Assembly: GCA_018340375.1 (NCBI GenBank)
Contig: JAFFJZ010000001.1
Location: 16,386,001 to 16,450,000 of the forward strand
DNA length: 64,000 nucleotides
Direction: 5' to 3'
Source of the DNA: Gonatopus flavifemur
Taxonomy: Eukaryota; Arthropoda; Insecta; Hymenoptera; Dryinidae
Shown here: positions 24,945 through 36,370 of the stretch, piece by piece
How the letters are laid out: the number at the start of each line of letters is the position of its first letter
Position numbering within the stretch: the first letter of the stretch is position 1
Translations under genes and position numbers: made by a program
The notes under the pieces: model-generated
Seen by the model: only the letters and a program-made list of their open reading frames with translations
The model's database searches: none
What the model was told of the DNA's origin: nothing

Positions 24945-25165
24945 TGTTCCTAAAGTGTTAATCGTTTATAGAAACATACCAGAAATTTAAATTCACGAAA
25001 TCTGATGGATCATTGGCGTTCATCTCTTCGAACTAACCCCTTAGAATTAAAAACATTCAAAGAATGTATTACAAGATTTTGAGTCTTCAACAGCTGAGTA
25101 TTTTGTTATTCAATTGACAATTCGTCTCAATAAACGATTTGAACTTCCGCAACATAAATCGACGG
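24945..25165. repeat. Dispersed repeat, copy 1
   Basis: Similar over about 215 bp to 40676-40892 in the same orientation (shared TCGTTTATAGAAACA, CTCACGAAATCTGAT/TTCACGAAATCTGAT, ATTCAATTGACAATTCGT against ATTCGATTACCAATTCGT). A part also recurs near 26071-26175. No termini or coding capacity seen. Confidence 0.65.
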
Positions 25166-25258
25166 TGCTAGATACAGAAAAATTTCAAATACTTGTCACA
25201 AAACATTAATCAGTTAATTGAATATTTCTTACATTTTTTTCTAGAAATTGAAATTTCA

Positions 25259-25587
25259 CACGGAAAAAAAAGAGATTCTGCAACACTCGGAGAGAAAAAG
25301 TTGCTGAAACAACAAACCTCGAAAATTTGCTTTGCTGATATGGCAAATAAATCTCGTTGCTGGATCAGCAAAAAATTTGCTATCACAGCAAAAGTCTTGC
25401 TCTTTCAACAAACGCTTGCCATTCAGCAATCCGGAATTGTAGATAAACAGACGGCTAGAAAATTTTGCTGAATTAGCAAATATCTCGCTGAAATAGCAAT
25501 ATTTTTGCTGTAACAGCAACCGTTTTGCTAATCTCGCAAAGCAGATTTTCAGGAATTGCTTTTTCAGCAAGAATTTTCCTCTGCGTG
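25259..25587. mobile_element. CACGGA-ended MITE rich in TTGCTG/CAGCAA
   Basis: Ends CACGGAAAAAAAAGAGATTC and the inverse of CACGCAGAGGAAAATTC. The interior is largely variants of TTGCTGTAACAGCAA and GCAAATTTGC in both orientations. The same words continue more thinly to about 25800 and appear at 16345-16420, 62580-62710 and 63770-63880. Non-coding. Confidence 0.7.
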
Positions 25588-26493
25588 AATGACAGCAAAC
25601 TATTCGCTACCACAGCAATCTCGTCAGCCACAACACCGATTTTGTAACCGTGGTGACAAAGAATGTTTGCTCTTCCAGTGAAATTCGTTTGTTATTCTGT
25701 ATACGATATTGGAAATGTTGCTAGTTCGGCAAAAATTTGTTGCTTCAGTTAATCATGTTGATCTCTCAAGGATTATCTGTGGCAGCGAATTTTCAGCTAG
25801 TTTAGCTGAGAGATTTGATGTTCTATATATAATATCTCGATTTGATGCAAATTAAATGCGAAACGCGGGTGGAAGGAACGATTCATTCGCACCAAATCAC
25901 ATTCGCTGATGAACCTACGAGATTTCATATCGTCGAAGTTCGAATCGTTTATCTAAACGAATTCAAAATTGAATATGAAACAATCTAGTGCGGAATTGAT
26001 GAGAATGTTGCAAAACCAATTCTCTTGAATGAAATATGACGATTAGATATGTTATCAAAAAAATGGAGATATTCGCGCTTCAATATTTTTGTATTCGATT
26101 ACAAGTTTTTTTTCGATAAACGATTCAAACTTTAACGACTTTGAGACTTCATCGGAACATCGTATACGAATTGATTTACGATCCAATCTAATCGAATTAA
26201 CTGGAACGTCAGTTCTTATTCCCGAATTGGAAATGCGTAGCGTATGATTGACATTGTTCAATCAGTTTGAATAAGCAGCATACAAATTGAACAAGCGACT
26301 TCCGTTCGGGTGAAAATGGAGAGGGGGAATTCATCAGATGCAATCGGATTCATACGTTGAATATAATCTCGACTTCTGTCGTCAGTCTTATCATTCAAAT
26401 TTAAACACATGGAGCATTCTTTGTCAAATCGGCCATGCTTCCAATCCTAATTTCAAACATACAGATCTCAAATATGTGGTTGAATTTCTCATT

Positions 26494-26738
26494 CACTGAA
26501 AAAAAATTTCTTCCTACCAAATGAATGGTTTATTTGTCCTCTCTCCATAAATTATTCCTTAGGAGTGATCAAATATTTAATCGAATCAAATAATGGAATG
26601 CTTGCCCCGAATAAAGGGGTCTTCTGAATACATAATTTATTCACCACAAGTAATCAGTCTTTGCATCTGATTGAATATTTAATTTCTACAAATGAATATT
26701 CTATAGAGAGAGGACAAATAAATATTCTTCCTAGTGTT
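26494..26738. mobile_element. MITE with CACTGAAAAAA / CACTAGGAAG ends
   Basis: Inverted arms include TTTATTTGTCCTCTCTC near the left end and GAGAGAGGACAAATAAA near the right end. Ends CACTGAAAAAAAATTTCTTC and the inverse of CACTAGGAAGAATATTTATT. The centre carries CCCCGAATAAAGGGG. Non-coding. Confidence 0.7.
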
Positions 26739-26918
26739 GAAGTGTCCTTTTTTCAATGCTGTAGTGTATTTTTTGATCATGGCAACACTATAAAAAGTCC
26801 GACTTGATGGAGCTGCGTTTTGCTTGCGAACTTGACTGAAATTTAGTATTTGTCATTGTGACAGCATTTGTTTTTGGTGCTCACTTCCAGTTGAAATAGG
26901 GCTTGAACTTCATCTTAA

Positions 26919-27937
26919 CCCATTAATGCCCATGGCGGAACAGCTTGGCCAACAGGAAAAGTAACTATTGGAAATAAGATATCTAGGTGGAGGATGAACA
27001 TCGACGGGGGAAGAAAAATTTTTTAAATATGTTTAAACAATTATTGTTCGAACAATTTGTTGAAAATACCAATTCACGTGGATAAAAACCCCGGAATCTT
27101 GTTCTACGGAGAATTTCATACAAGAATAGGTGGTTTGGAAAATTTTCAATCATCGCATTTGTTTGTAAATGAAAATTATAAACAATTTCGAATACTCCAT
27201 ACACTGAGAGAAGAGTTTATTTGTATTTAATAAAGCTTACTTTGGATACGGCGAAATAAATATTTTCTCCACGTAAACTTGGCTTAATAACTATAAATGA
27301 AGTTTATTAACTGTTACAAAACTTCATATGACATTTTTCAACTGTCATTGAACCTTATCTGAGCATAATGAGGCATGTTTCTATGTAATAAATATTTATT
27401 TCGCCGTATCCAAAACAAGATTGATTGGATACAAATAAACTCTACTCTTAGTGTACCCGTTCGTGCCCAAGGTGAAACTGCTGGGCCTACGGGAAAAGTA
27501 ACTATTGGAAATAGGATATCTGGGTGGAGGAGGAACATACACGGAAGAAAGAATTTTTACAATTTGTTTAAACAATAATTGTTTAAAAATTTCATCTTCC
27601 ACCCAGATATCCTATTTCCAATAGTTACTTTTCCTGTAGGCCAAGCAGTTTCACCTTGGGCACGAACGGGTATGGAGTATTCGAAATTGTTTATAATTTT
27701 CATTTACAAACAAATGCGATGGTTGAAAAATTTTCCAAACCACCTGTCCTTATATGAAATCCTCTGTAGAACACGATTCCGGGGTTTTTATCCACGTGAA
27801 TTGATATTTTCAACAAATTGTTCGAACAATAATTGCTCAAACAAATTTGAAGAATTTTTCTTTCTCCACCCAGATATCTTATTTCCAATACTTACTTTTT
27901 CCGTAGGCCAAGCAGCTTCGCCATGAGCATCAATGAG
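26919..27937. mobile_element. TTAA foldback element with a nested MITE
   Basis: A palindrome of about 1 kb. Ends CCCATTAATGCCCATGGCGG and the inverse of CTCATTGATGCTCATGGCGA are flanked by TTAA at 26915-26918 and 27938-27941. Arms pair almost throughout (for example AGTAACTATTGGAAATA with TATTTCCAATAGTTACT), centred near 27570. A 252-bp MITE sits in the left arm at 27202-27453. The ends match those of the foldback at 33835-34512, so they form one family. TTAA plus a CCC start fits piggyBac-like mobilisation (inference). Confidence 0.85.
27202..27453. mobile_element. CACTGAGAG-ended MITE nested in a foldback arm
   Basis: Ends CACTGAGAGAAGAGTTTATT and the inverse of CACTAAGAGTAGAGTTTATT, flanked by TA at 27200-27201 and 27454-27455. 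The opposite foldback arm keeps the empty site (CGGGTATGGAGT), which shows directly that TA was duplicated. The core repeats AAATAAATATTT and GGATACGGCGAAATAAA in both orientations. Confidence 0.92.
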
Positions 27938-28582
27938 TTAAGATGAACTGATATTTGGGATTATAGTAAGTTTTACGCGAAGATGATGATAAAAACCGAT
28001 AAGTGTAAATCGGACATTTCAGATTACATTCATGTGATTAAGTTTTGTGGCGCCTGAAATCTGAATGTCACTCCGAATTCCTCAGAACGTAAAGAAAGGC
28101 GTTTCTTGGGGTTCAGATTACGAATTTAAATCTAGATTTCCGGGATCACGAACGGCGAATCCAATGAGGTTCTAGGGTCGCTGATTGTGGATCTGAACCT
28201 GAATTTGTGGAATCAAAAATCGCGAGTTCGATATAGCGGTCAGAAAAATTCAAATTTACTCTAACTGGTGGAAAATCATCAAATTGAGGTATTTGGTGCT
28301 GCGGATTATGAATCCAACTTCAGATTTTCAAAATTACAAATGGTGAATCCCGTATGGTGGTCGAAGTGATCCACGATCACTTGAATTTGGAGGAAAATTG
28401 TTATGATGGAGTTTTTGGGAACTGCTGATGATGAAGCCGATCTCAGATTTCCAGAACTACGAATAGTGAACTCAACTCATTCGAGACAAACCTGAGACCA
28501 GTTCCTGTCCCTTTTTGGTCCAAGTTTTGGGATTCGGATGAGAAATCTCTCATGCTCCATTTCTTTTGGACTTGCACAGATA

Positions 28583-29874
28583 CGAGGGTGGATTGATAAG
28601 TTTCCAGCCTGACCAAGAAAAACAACGTTTTTAAGAATTTTTTTTTTTTATTTCTCAACATAATCTCCTCCAAGGCTGATACATTTCTCATAGCGGTGTT
28701 CTAGTCTAGTAATGCCATCTCTATAGACTGATTCGTCAAGCTCCTCAAAATACCCATTTACAGCTTCGATTACTTCTTCATTGTCCGCAAATCTCTCACC
28801 GCCAAGCCATTTTTTGAGGTTAGGAAACAGATAATAGTCACTCGGGGCTAGGTCTGGAGAGTAGGGAGGGTGCGGCATTAATTCAAACTTCAGATCGTTG
28901 ATTTTAGCCATCGCAACGATTGACGTGTGCGCTGGTGCGTTATCGTGATGAAACAAGATTTTTTCTTCGCCAGATGAGGTCGTTTAATTTTCACTTCGTG
29001 GCTCAAACGTTGCAATAAGTCTGCGTAGTATTGACCGGTGATAGTTTTACCCTCTTCAAGGTAATCAATGTATATAATACCTCTTGCATCCCAAAAAACA
29101 GTAGCCATAACCTTGTTCGCCGAAAAAATTGTTTTTGCCTTCTTTGGAGTTGGTTCCCCTGGTCCAATCCACTGTTTAGACTGTTCTTTGGTTTCAGGAG
29201 TGTAGTGGTGGACCCAAGTTTCGTCAACGGTTACGAATCGACGCAAAAATTCGCTTGGATTACGCTTATACAACGCCAAATTGGCGGTAGAAATGTTCTT
29301 TCGAATCAATTTTTGGTCGACTGTTAGCAAACGCGGCACCCATCTTGCACAGAGCTTTTCCATATACAAATGTTGGTGCAAAATATTTTGTACACGTTCA
29401 TATGACATCTTACAGGTCTCAGCTATCTCACGAACTTTTAATCTGCGATCTTTCAGCACTATTTGATGGATTTTTTCGATCATATCTGGAGTTGTGACCT
29501 CAATGGGGCGTCCTGAGCGAGGCTCATCAGAGGTGCTCACACGACCCTTTTTAAACTCGGAAACCCACTGCTTAACGGTTGAATATGATGGGGAGGATGT
29601 CCCCAGTGTTGAGTCCATCTCTTCTTTAATTTCCTTCGGCGTTGACCCCTTCAAATAAAAGTATTTGATGACAGCACGATTTTCCAGCTTTTCCATTTTT
29701 ACGAAAAACACAGAGGCGTCTTGGTCAGCGTGCTCTTAAAACTAAACTAACATGGCGATCGGACTGAAACTATAGCTACAAGCTATCTAAGGATGGTACT
29801 ATAGAACGCCACCTCAAGGTAGGCCTAGTGGCGCCATCTCTTGGTCAGGCCGGAAACTTATCAATCCACCCTCG
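28583..29874 (-). mobile_element. Mariner element E, nearly intact
   Basis: Inverted ends CGAGGGTGGATTGATAAGTT (one mismatch in the next 20 bases) are flanked by TA at 28581-28582 and 29875-29876. Length 1,292 bp. It is by far the best preserved autonomous-type element in the window, which suggests recent arrival. Confidence 0.95.
28648..29696 (-). pseudogene. Mariner transposase with a single frameshift
   Basis: The start is taken at [17 protein letters not shown] (29696), since the five residues upstream are not typical of the family. It has a mariner N-terminal paired helix-turn-helix region with [13 protein letters not shown] and [12 protein letters not shown], the linker [12 protein letters not shown], the catalytic blocks [30 protein letters not shown] and PPYSPDLAPSDYYLFPNLKK, and a C-terminus GGDYVEK with stop at 28648. 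The spacing between the last two catalytic aspartates is D34D. The span is 1,049 nt, one short of 350 codons. The only break is a one-base change in the T run at 28959-28964, immediately before HHDN. No other stop is seen, so the protein is otherwise complete at about 349 residues. Confidence 0.93.
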
Positions 29875-32048
29875 TAAAAGTGTGTCGTCACTGTGTAGCG
29901 TTCCATGCTGACCTGGACAGAACATCGCTCATAGTTTTGAAGTAGCTGAATTTGATAGTAGATTTTATATAGCCAGAAGTAAACACCACATTGACACACG
30001 AACTTAGTGCATGTATTCTGTCGAGTACAATTTCATATGATTATCACAGGTTTTTCTCATTTTCACTATAGATTTTCGAGCTTCTCGTTGTCACTAATTG
30101 TCTAATTCAGTGGCTCAAAAACTATAAAAATCCACATTGCATTCACTTCCGCATCAATGTGCAAAAATCGTCACTTTTCATACTGCTTTCTTTGGTTAGA
30201 AAAGACGAAACGCTTATTCGAGAAAATACTTTCGGCTCTCGACGTTTCCATTCAAAAAATTCCATTTGAGGCATAATTGCTAAGATACGAATGATCCAAA
30301 ACATGTTTGAAAACAGAATTCTTCCAAATTTCACACATATATATTTATATACATTCAAATGGGTAAAAAAAACTATCCTAAAATGTTTGGTTATCAAGTC
30401 AGAATTCAATTCGTGCAATTTCAGTCGATAGGATTCCTTCTTTGAAAATCGTGATCATCTATGAATCGAAAATCTAGAATAGCTGATGAACAGAGAAGAC
30501 GATGTGCGTTTCTCCCTGGCTCAATGTAGTACAACTGACTGACGGGAACTATGGCGCGACACACAGTGATAGGTGGTTTTTGATTGAACTTATAATTGTT
30601 TCAAGTGAATAGTTTTCAAAATCATCCGAACAAATATTTACTTGACTCAAGGTGACAATGTATTCGCTTCGAAATCCACCTAATATGTTTACGATTCTCC
30701 TGATTCAAAATATTATTTATTCAACAATGATATATTGAATTGTTTCAATCAAAATACTTGAATAAAAATTTGCAAACAACTTCGATTATTTGACACAAAA
30801 AATTAATACTTGACTGGCAGAAAATTTATTCGAATCAAATAAATCGAAATCAAATAATTGTAAATTCTAGAATCAAAGAAACATTTCTGTATGCCATGTA
30901 CTTGCAAAAAACTTCACGATACCGAAAATTCATAAAAATTTCTTCAAAAGTTCAAGAAACAATCCCACGTACTCGATTCCTCCCAAATTCTCCGTGTACT
31001 TAATGATTGCGAGAGATTTTTAACCCCGCATCGAGAGGGAAAATTGTCAAAAGCAATAGAATATGTCATTGAATATGATCCGAAATTTCAATTCTTACAT
31101 CGATTGTTCAATCTAAAAATATATTATACCAATAAATTTGATTGAATTTGAATGAATTCTTGTCTTTATCCAATGATATTCCGTTGAAATGGATAGTTTA
31201 TTTTAACCAGGGATTGGAAAGAGAGTATCAATAAAACAAAATATTCCCGAAGTATAAATCAAAAAATAATATACGCTTCATTTGCACGCGCATTATCGTG
31301 GTCAACTGCACTCGAATTCACCGATACAAAAGATAGCGTTCGATGCATCCTATAGGTACAGATATTATATGTACACATCATTCATATAAACTTTAGTGTA
31401 AGCGTTGTATATTCTCGTGTAGTAGAATAGATAGAAAGGGAGACAGAGAGGGATACAGACTATGGCATAAAGGGGTGGTCATCGTATTTACCCTGTGCAA
31501 ACTCGAACAACTCGCATAAATTTCTGTGATCAGTTTTTAGGTCGTCATTGGAATCGCTGAACTCTCTCCGGTTCTCATGTAGCTACCATATACATGCATG
31601 CACCAGTCCAAAAGCATCGATGTGTGTACTTACACGTTCATGTTGTAGTGACTTCGAACGCCAGAACAGTTTCTGTTGACCAATGGTACAAAACGTCAAC
31701 GGAACAAGTTTTTTGGTTCATATCTTCTCCAATGAAGTTGAATCTCACATCATATTTGTAAATTCATTTGGAGATATTTTACTCATTCGAGGAATCAATA
31801 ATAGACGTTCATTCGATCATCCAATTACACAACAATCCACAGAAACTCATTAAAATTACTCATATTTCATCTACAGTTCATAAATATGGATGAGTGATTG
31901 AATTTCTTAGGGAAAAATTTTTATATCCGATGATAACCGGTCATTGTGTATCATATACATGATATATATAAATAAAAATTCGTTTAATTATTTTTAATTT
32001 ATTCATACACAATACTATTTCATGCAATGATAATTTTTTCTTATATTA

Positions 32049-33328
32049 GGTGTTGGAATTAATTCGTAGCGTTATACAAAAGCTGACGTAGGTAGTACAG
32101 TATTCCGTTGTCACCTACAATAATCTATTCACCGTGAAACAGCTGTTATTGGACGTCATTTGTTTTACATTATCTTTTTTTGAATCGTAAATAACAACAC
32201 TTCATAACTCATTGAACATGTCGAAATTCATACCGAATAAAGTTTTTTTGCGGGGAGTCTTACTCCATTACTCCAATATGAACAAAAGTGCTGCTGGAGC
32301 CCATCGTATTTTAGTGGGAGTGTATGGTGAACATGGTCTGGCTGAGCAAACGTGTCGAAAATGGTTCGCACGTTTCAAAGCTGGTGATTTCGAGTTGGGT
32401 GATAAGGAGCGACCTGGACAGCCAAAAAAATTTGAAGATACTGATTTGGAGACGTTGCTCGATAAAGACTCATGCCGAACCCTTCAAGAATTGTCGACAT
32501 CATTGGGAGTTGACTTATCAACGGTAAAAAAACGTCTGAAAAGTTTGGGCATGATCAAGAAGGAAGGACGTTGGATCCCATATGAATTGAAACCAAGGGA
32601 CATTGAGAGGCGTTTTTTGACGTGTGAACTGCTGCTTCAACGGCAGAAAAAAAAGATTTCTTGCATAGAATTGTCCCTGGTGATGAGAAATGGATCCATT
32701 ACGTCAATCCGAAGCGGAGGAAATCATGGGTTGAGCCCGGCCAACTATCACAATCAGTGGCAAAGCCAAATATCCATAGATCTAAGCTCCTGCTCTGTAT
32801 TTAGTGGGATCAGATGGGTGTGATTTATTATGAACAGTTGAAACCAGATGAAAACATAACTGGGGATCGTTACCGACTACAATTGATGCGTTTAAGCCGT
32901 GCATTGAAAGGAACACGACCGGAATACTCTAAAAGACAGGACAAAGTCATTTTGCTGCACGACAATACTCGTCCGCACGTCGCAAAACCGGTGAAAACAT
33001 ACTTCGAAACACTTGGATCGGAAGTTCTACCCCAACCGCGGTATTCTCCATATATTGCGCCATCCGATTACCATTTGTTCCGTTCGATGGCTCATAGCTT
33101 GTCTGAGTGAAAATTCACTTCTTACGAAGATTGCCAAGAATGGGTTGATTCGTGGATTACATCCAAAGATGATGCGTTCTTCCGACACGGTCTTCATTCC
33201 TTGCCCGGAAGATGATCAAAAGTAGTCAAAAGCGATGGACAATACTTTGATCAATGTATTCTTTGATTTCCATTCGAAATAAATCATTTTTTTTCATTAA
33301 AAAAACGCTACGAATTAATTCCAATTCC
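32049..33328 (+). mobile_element. Mariner element F, full length, irritans type
   Basis: Inverted ends GGTGTTGGAATTAATTCGTA and GGAATTGGAATTAATTCGTA, flanked by TA at 32047-32048 and 33329-33330. Length 1,280 bp, complete for a mariner. Confidence 0.94.
32218..33266 (+). pseudogene. Irritans-group mariner transposase with stops
   Basis: Start MSKFIPNKVFLRGVLLHY at 32218. It contains the irritans-group marks GQPKKFEDTDLETLLDKDSC, WIPYELKPRDIERRFLTCEL and LLQRQKKK. A frameshift in the A run near 32645-32655 shifts the catalytic block GDEKWIHYVNPKRRKSWVEP out of frame. A stop (TAG) replaces the tryptophan before WDQMGVIYYE, a second stop follows AHSLSE, and a third replaces a tryptophan after SLPGR near the end. 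LLHDNTRPHVAKP and YSPYIAPSDYHLFRSM keep D34D spacing, although the non-catalytic Asp of SPD is Tyr. Dead copy of a once complete gene of about 349 codons. Confidence 0.92.
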
Positions 33329-33834
33329 TAATATTTATACTCAAAGAATCATTCATATTATTATTCAAATTATAAAACCTTGTTACAACAATGACAAAAT
33401 CATTTCAATTAAAATATCAATTCTGAGAAAACTATCCGGTATTTTCAGTTTGTCACTTCTCATTTGATTAATTTCGATGAAATTGACTGGCGTCGTGTAC
33501 ATATTTTAGAATATATTGAAATGTAGAAACATTTAATAATTTTACTTCCACATGAATTTTTGAGCAATTTTTCAAAACATTTTATTCACATATTATATTT
33601 TATGGAAATCAATCAGATCTTATTAATAATCTGAATTCAATTTCACTGAAAATTCTTAAAATTAATTTAAAAAATTCATCCTGCAAACTGCAATACATGA
33701 AATTATAAAATAAGTTTTTCCTATCGTTGATCATCCATTATTTATCAAATTCTTTCAATAAATCAAGAGACCGTCACCATTTCTGATTTTAATAATATTC
33801 ATATTGATTAATTATTCAATATAAAATTTTATAA

Positions 33835-34512
33835 CTCATTAAGTCTCATGGCTAGTACAGCGCAGATAGCGCCAAACTATTTACGCCATTGATTGCATTG
33901 GCGAGGAATAAAATATATGTGTTTTTTTGTTCAACGATTCGAATGTTTATTGCAAAAATTGTTTACACAAATTAGCTAAAACTTTTGAATTCCGGAAAAC
34001 TGAGAGTGCCAATCGATTTTACGGGAAAAATCATGGAAGGAAACGTATATACTTTATTTGAAAAAAAATGTGTTCAGCCGTCAAATTATTATAAACATTG
34101 ATATAAGGAGAAATCGCGTTTTGTCCCATGGACACGCTATTGCTAATAGCGTCCAACTATTTAGGTCATTGATCGCATTGGCGAACATAGTTTGGCGCTA
34201 TTTGCGATGGCGTGTCCATGGGACAAAACGCTATTTCTCCTTATATCTTTGTTTATAATAATTTGACGGCTGAACAAATTTTTTTTCAAATAAAGTAAAT
34301 ACGTTTCCTTTCATGATTTTTCCCGTAGAATCGATTGGCCTCCTCGGTTTTCCGGAATCCAAAAGTGTTAGCTGATTTGTTTGAACAATTTTTGCAATAA
34401 ACATTCAAATCGTTAAACAAAAAAACACGTATATTTTATTTCTTGCCAATGCAATCAATGGCGTAAATAGTTTGGCGCTATCTGCGCTGTACTAGCCATG
34501 GGACTTAATGGG
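33835..34512. mobile_element. Second TTAA foldback element
   Basis: A 678-bp palindrome with ends CTCATTAAGTCTCATGGCTA and the inverse of CCCATTAAGTCCCATGGCTA. TTAA is at 34513-34516 and a decayed ATAA at 33831-33834. Arms pair over about 300 bp each, for example GGCGCTATTTGCG..., AGCGTTTTGTCCCATGG, and GGAGAAATCGCGTTTTGTCC with GGACAAAACGCTATTTCTCC. A long AGATAGCGCCAAACTATTTA unit recurs at both ends and near the centre. Ends are shared with 26919-27937. Confidence 0.85.
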
Positions 34513-34758
34513 TTAATAAACCTAAGGCATCTCAGTCTATTATAGAATTTGTATTCTTTTGAATGAATTTATTAAAAATTCGGAACCTTGAAATAATTCC
34601 ACTAAATTTAGAACCCTAAAATTTAATAATTCAGAAATTTAATCGTCTCAACCAATTAATTTCGCCTGTATACCCGCAATTGCTAGTACAATCTGTATTT
34701 GAACTTATAACTTCCACCACAACTGAACTTCTTTATTATTTAATAATATAAACTCCAT

Positions 34759-35020
34759 CCCAGACAGCACAAATGATCATTTTGAATTCACAAAAACTTC
34801 TAAAAGAACGTCTTGAACAGTCCCCGTTATGACAGTAAAAATGAATTCAAAATGCATACATGTTGAATGCCTGAATAGTTCTTTATGAATTCGTGATATG
34901 AATTCTTTCCGAAGATTAAGTTATTCATCAAGAGTTCATTTTGAATTCAATCTATTCATAATGAATTCATGTTTACTGTCATAACGGGAGCTCTATGCGG
35001 GAACTTTTGTGCTATTTGGG
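34759..35020. mobile_element. CCCAGACAGCA-ended MITE rich in ATGAATTCAT
   Basis: Ends CCCAGACAGCACAAATGAT and the inverse of CCCAAATAGCACAAAAGTT. Inverted subterminal CCCGTTATGACAGTAAA / TTTACTGTCATAACGGG. GAATTC-centred words (TTTGAATTCA, ATGAATTCAT, TATGAATTCG) occur about eight times. Same end type as 51111-51196 and 56825-57226. Confidence 0.8.
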
Positions 35021-35162
35021 ATATCAATAATTATTTCAGAATTCACCGAAAAACTTATTTATTCAACAAAATAACATCTAATCCATTTAACCAAAATCAA
35101 ATTGTTCCAAATTTTTTAACAAATTAATGTTTTTCATTGCAAATGAAAATATGAAGAAGATT

Positions 35163-36241
35163 TTAAGGAGAGGTTCTCATCAAGCAAATTCTGAAATCAG
35201 GTGATTTTCTCGAATTTTTTTTCTGAGAAGCAAGTAAATTAAGAACTCGAGTTATTTGAAGCTCATAAAATGGGTCTTAAAGTACATGAAAAAAGTTTCC
35301 TCAAGTTGAAGAATTCGTATCCCGAAACTTCAAAGGCATTTTTCTCGAAACTATGTTTTTCAAATTGACCCACACGATAACTCAAAAACTACTGTACGGA
35401 TTGCTCTTTTTTTTCATTTTGGAGCTGATTGGATTTATTGGAGGATGAGCCTGAATGGAGATGACATTTGCCTTTTTTTCTTTTTATAGCACTTTAAACG
35501 GCGAAAAAAAGGTGAAAAAACGTTAACAAAAGTTTGCATGTCTGACATTTTTTTAATTGTGGACATTTCATTGGTTCTATTTGCTACAACCTCCAACAAA
35601 TATGATATATTTCATGAACATTTTGAGATTTTTCATCTCTGATGATTGTTGTAGGTGCTATAGTGCCGCCCGATTGATCACTGTTCTTTTAGGTGATTAT
35701 ATTTCAACACGTATCAACAATTCCCATGGCATTACTTTTCACTGAAAAAAAATTTGTTTATGTACTCAAACACTCAATTAACACTGCATTAGTTGCGCGG
35801 AAAAAAATAACATTTCTGCTTGCGCCGTATCTGTGAGATACACGATCAGTTTTTCACAGTTAGCTGTAATATTATTGTCAGATTTCATGGTAAATGAGTA
35901 CATAAAATTCGGAAAAGAATATTGATTAGTTCAAACATTATCAATTGAACTCATTTATTTATAAAAATAGGTATTTAACATGACTGGTCTAAAATTTTTG
36001 AACGACTCAAAATTACCTCCGTAACAAGCTTGAGGAATAGACGAAAAAGGAGGTGAATCCACCGCATGCGCGTACCAGCTGTGACGAAAATAAGAAATTC
36101 TGTATCTGTCAAATCGCACGCCACTAATGCAGTGTTAACAAGTGTGAAAACTCCCGAGTTCTTTATTTACTTCCTTCCATGAGAAAAAAATTCGAGAAAA
36201 TCACCTTATTTTGGGGTCGCTAGATGAGAACCTCCCCTTAA
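35163..36241. mobile_element. TTAA-bordered non-autonomous element, copy 2, with a nested TTAA element
   Basis: TTAA at 35163-35166 and 36238-36241; ends GGAGAGGTTCTCATCAAGC and the inverse of GGGGAGGTTCTCATCTAGC. Collinear with 722-1407 except for an extra 353 bp at 35782-36134. No coding capacity. Confidence 0.88.
35782..36134. mobile_element. TTAA-target element nested in copy 2
   Basis: Ends CACTGCATTAGTTGC and the inverse of CACTGCATTAGTGGC, flanked by TTAA at 35778-35781 and 36135-36138. The matching empty site is at about 1297-1309 in copy 1. Non-coding interior with CGCATGCGCG. Confidence 0.9.
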
Positions 36242-36370
36242 GGAGAATTTTGAGATATGCAGATACTTATTGTATGATATCTGATATCATGTATATGATA
36301 TGTATAACCAGATCCCTGAGTTCTGGACCCCTAGGTGTTGTCAAGATTTCAGTATACACGCTGAAAAGTT

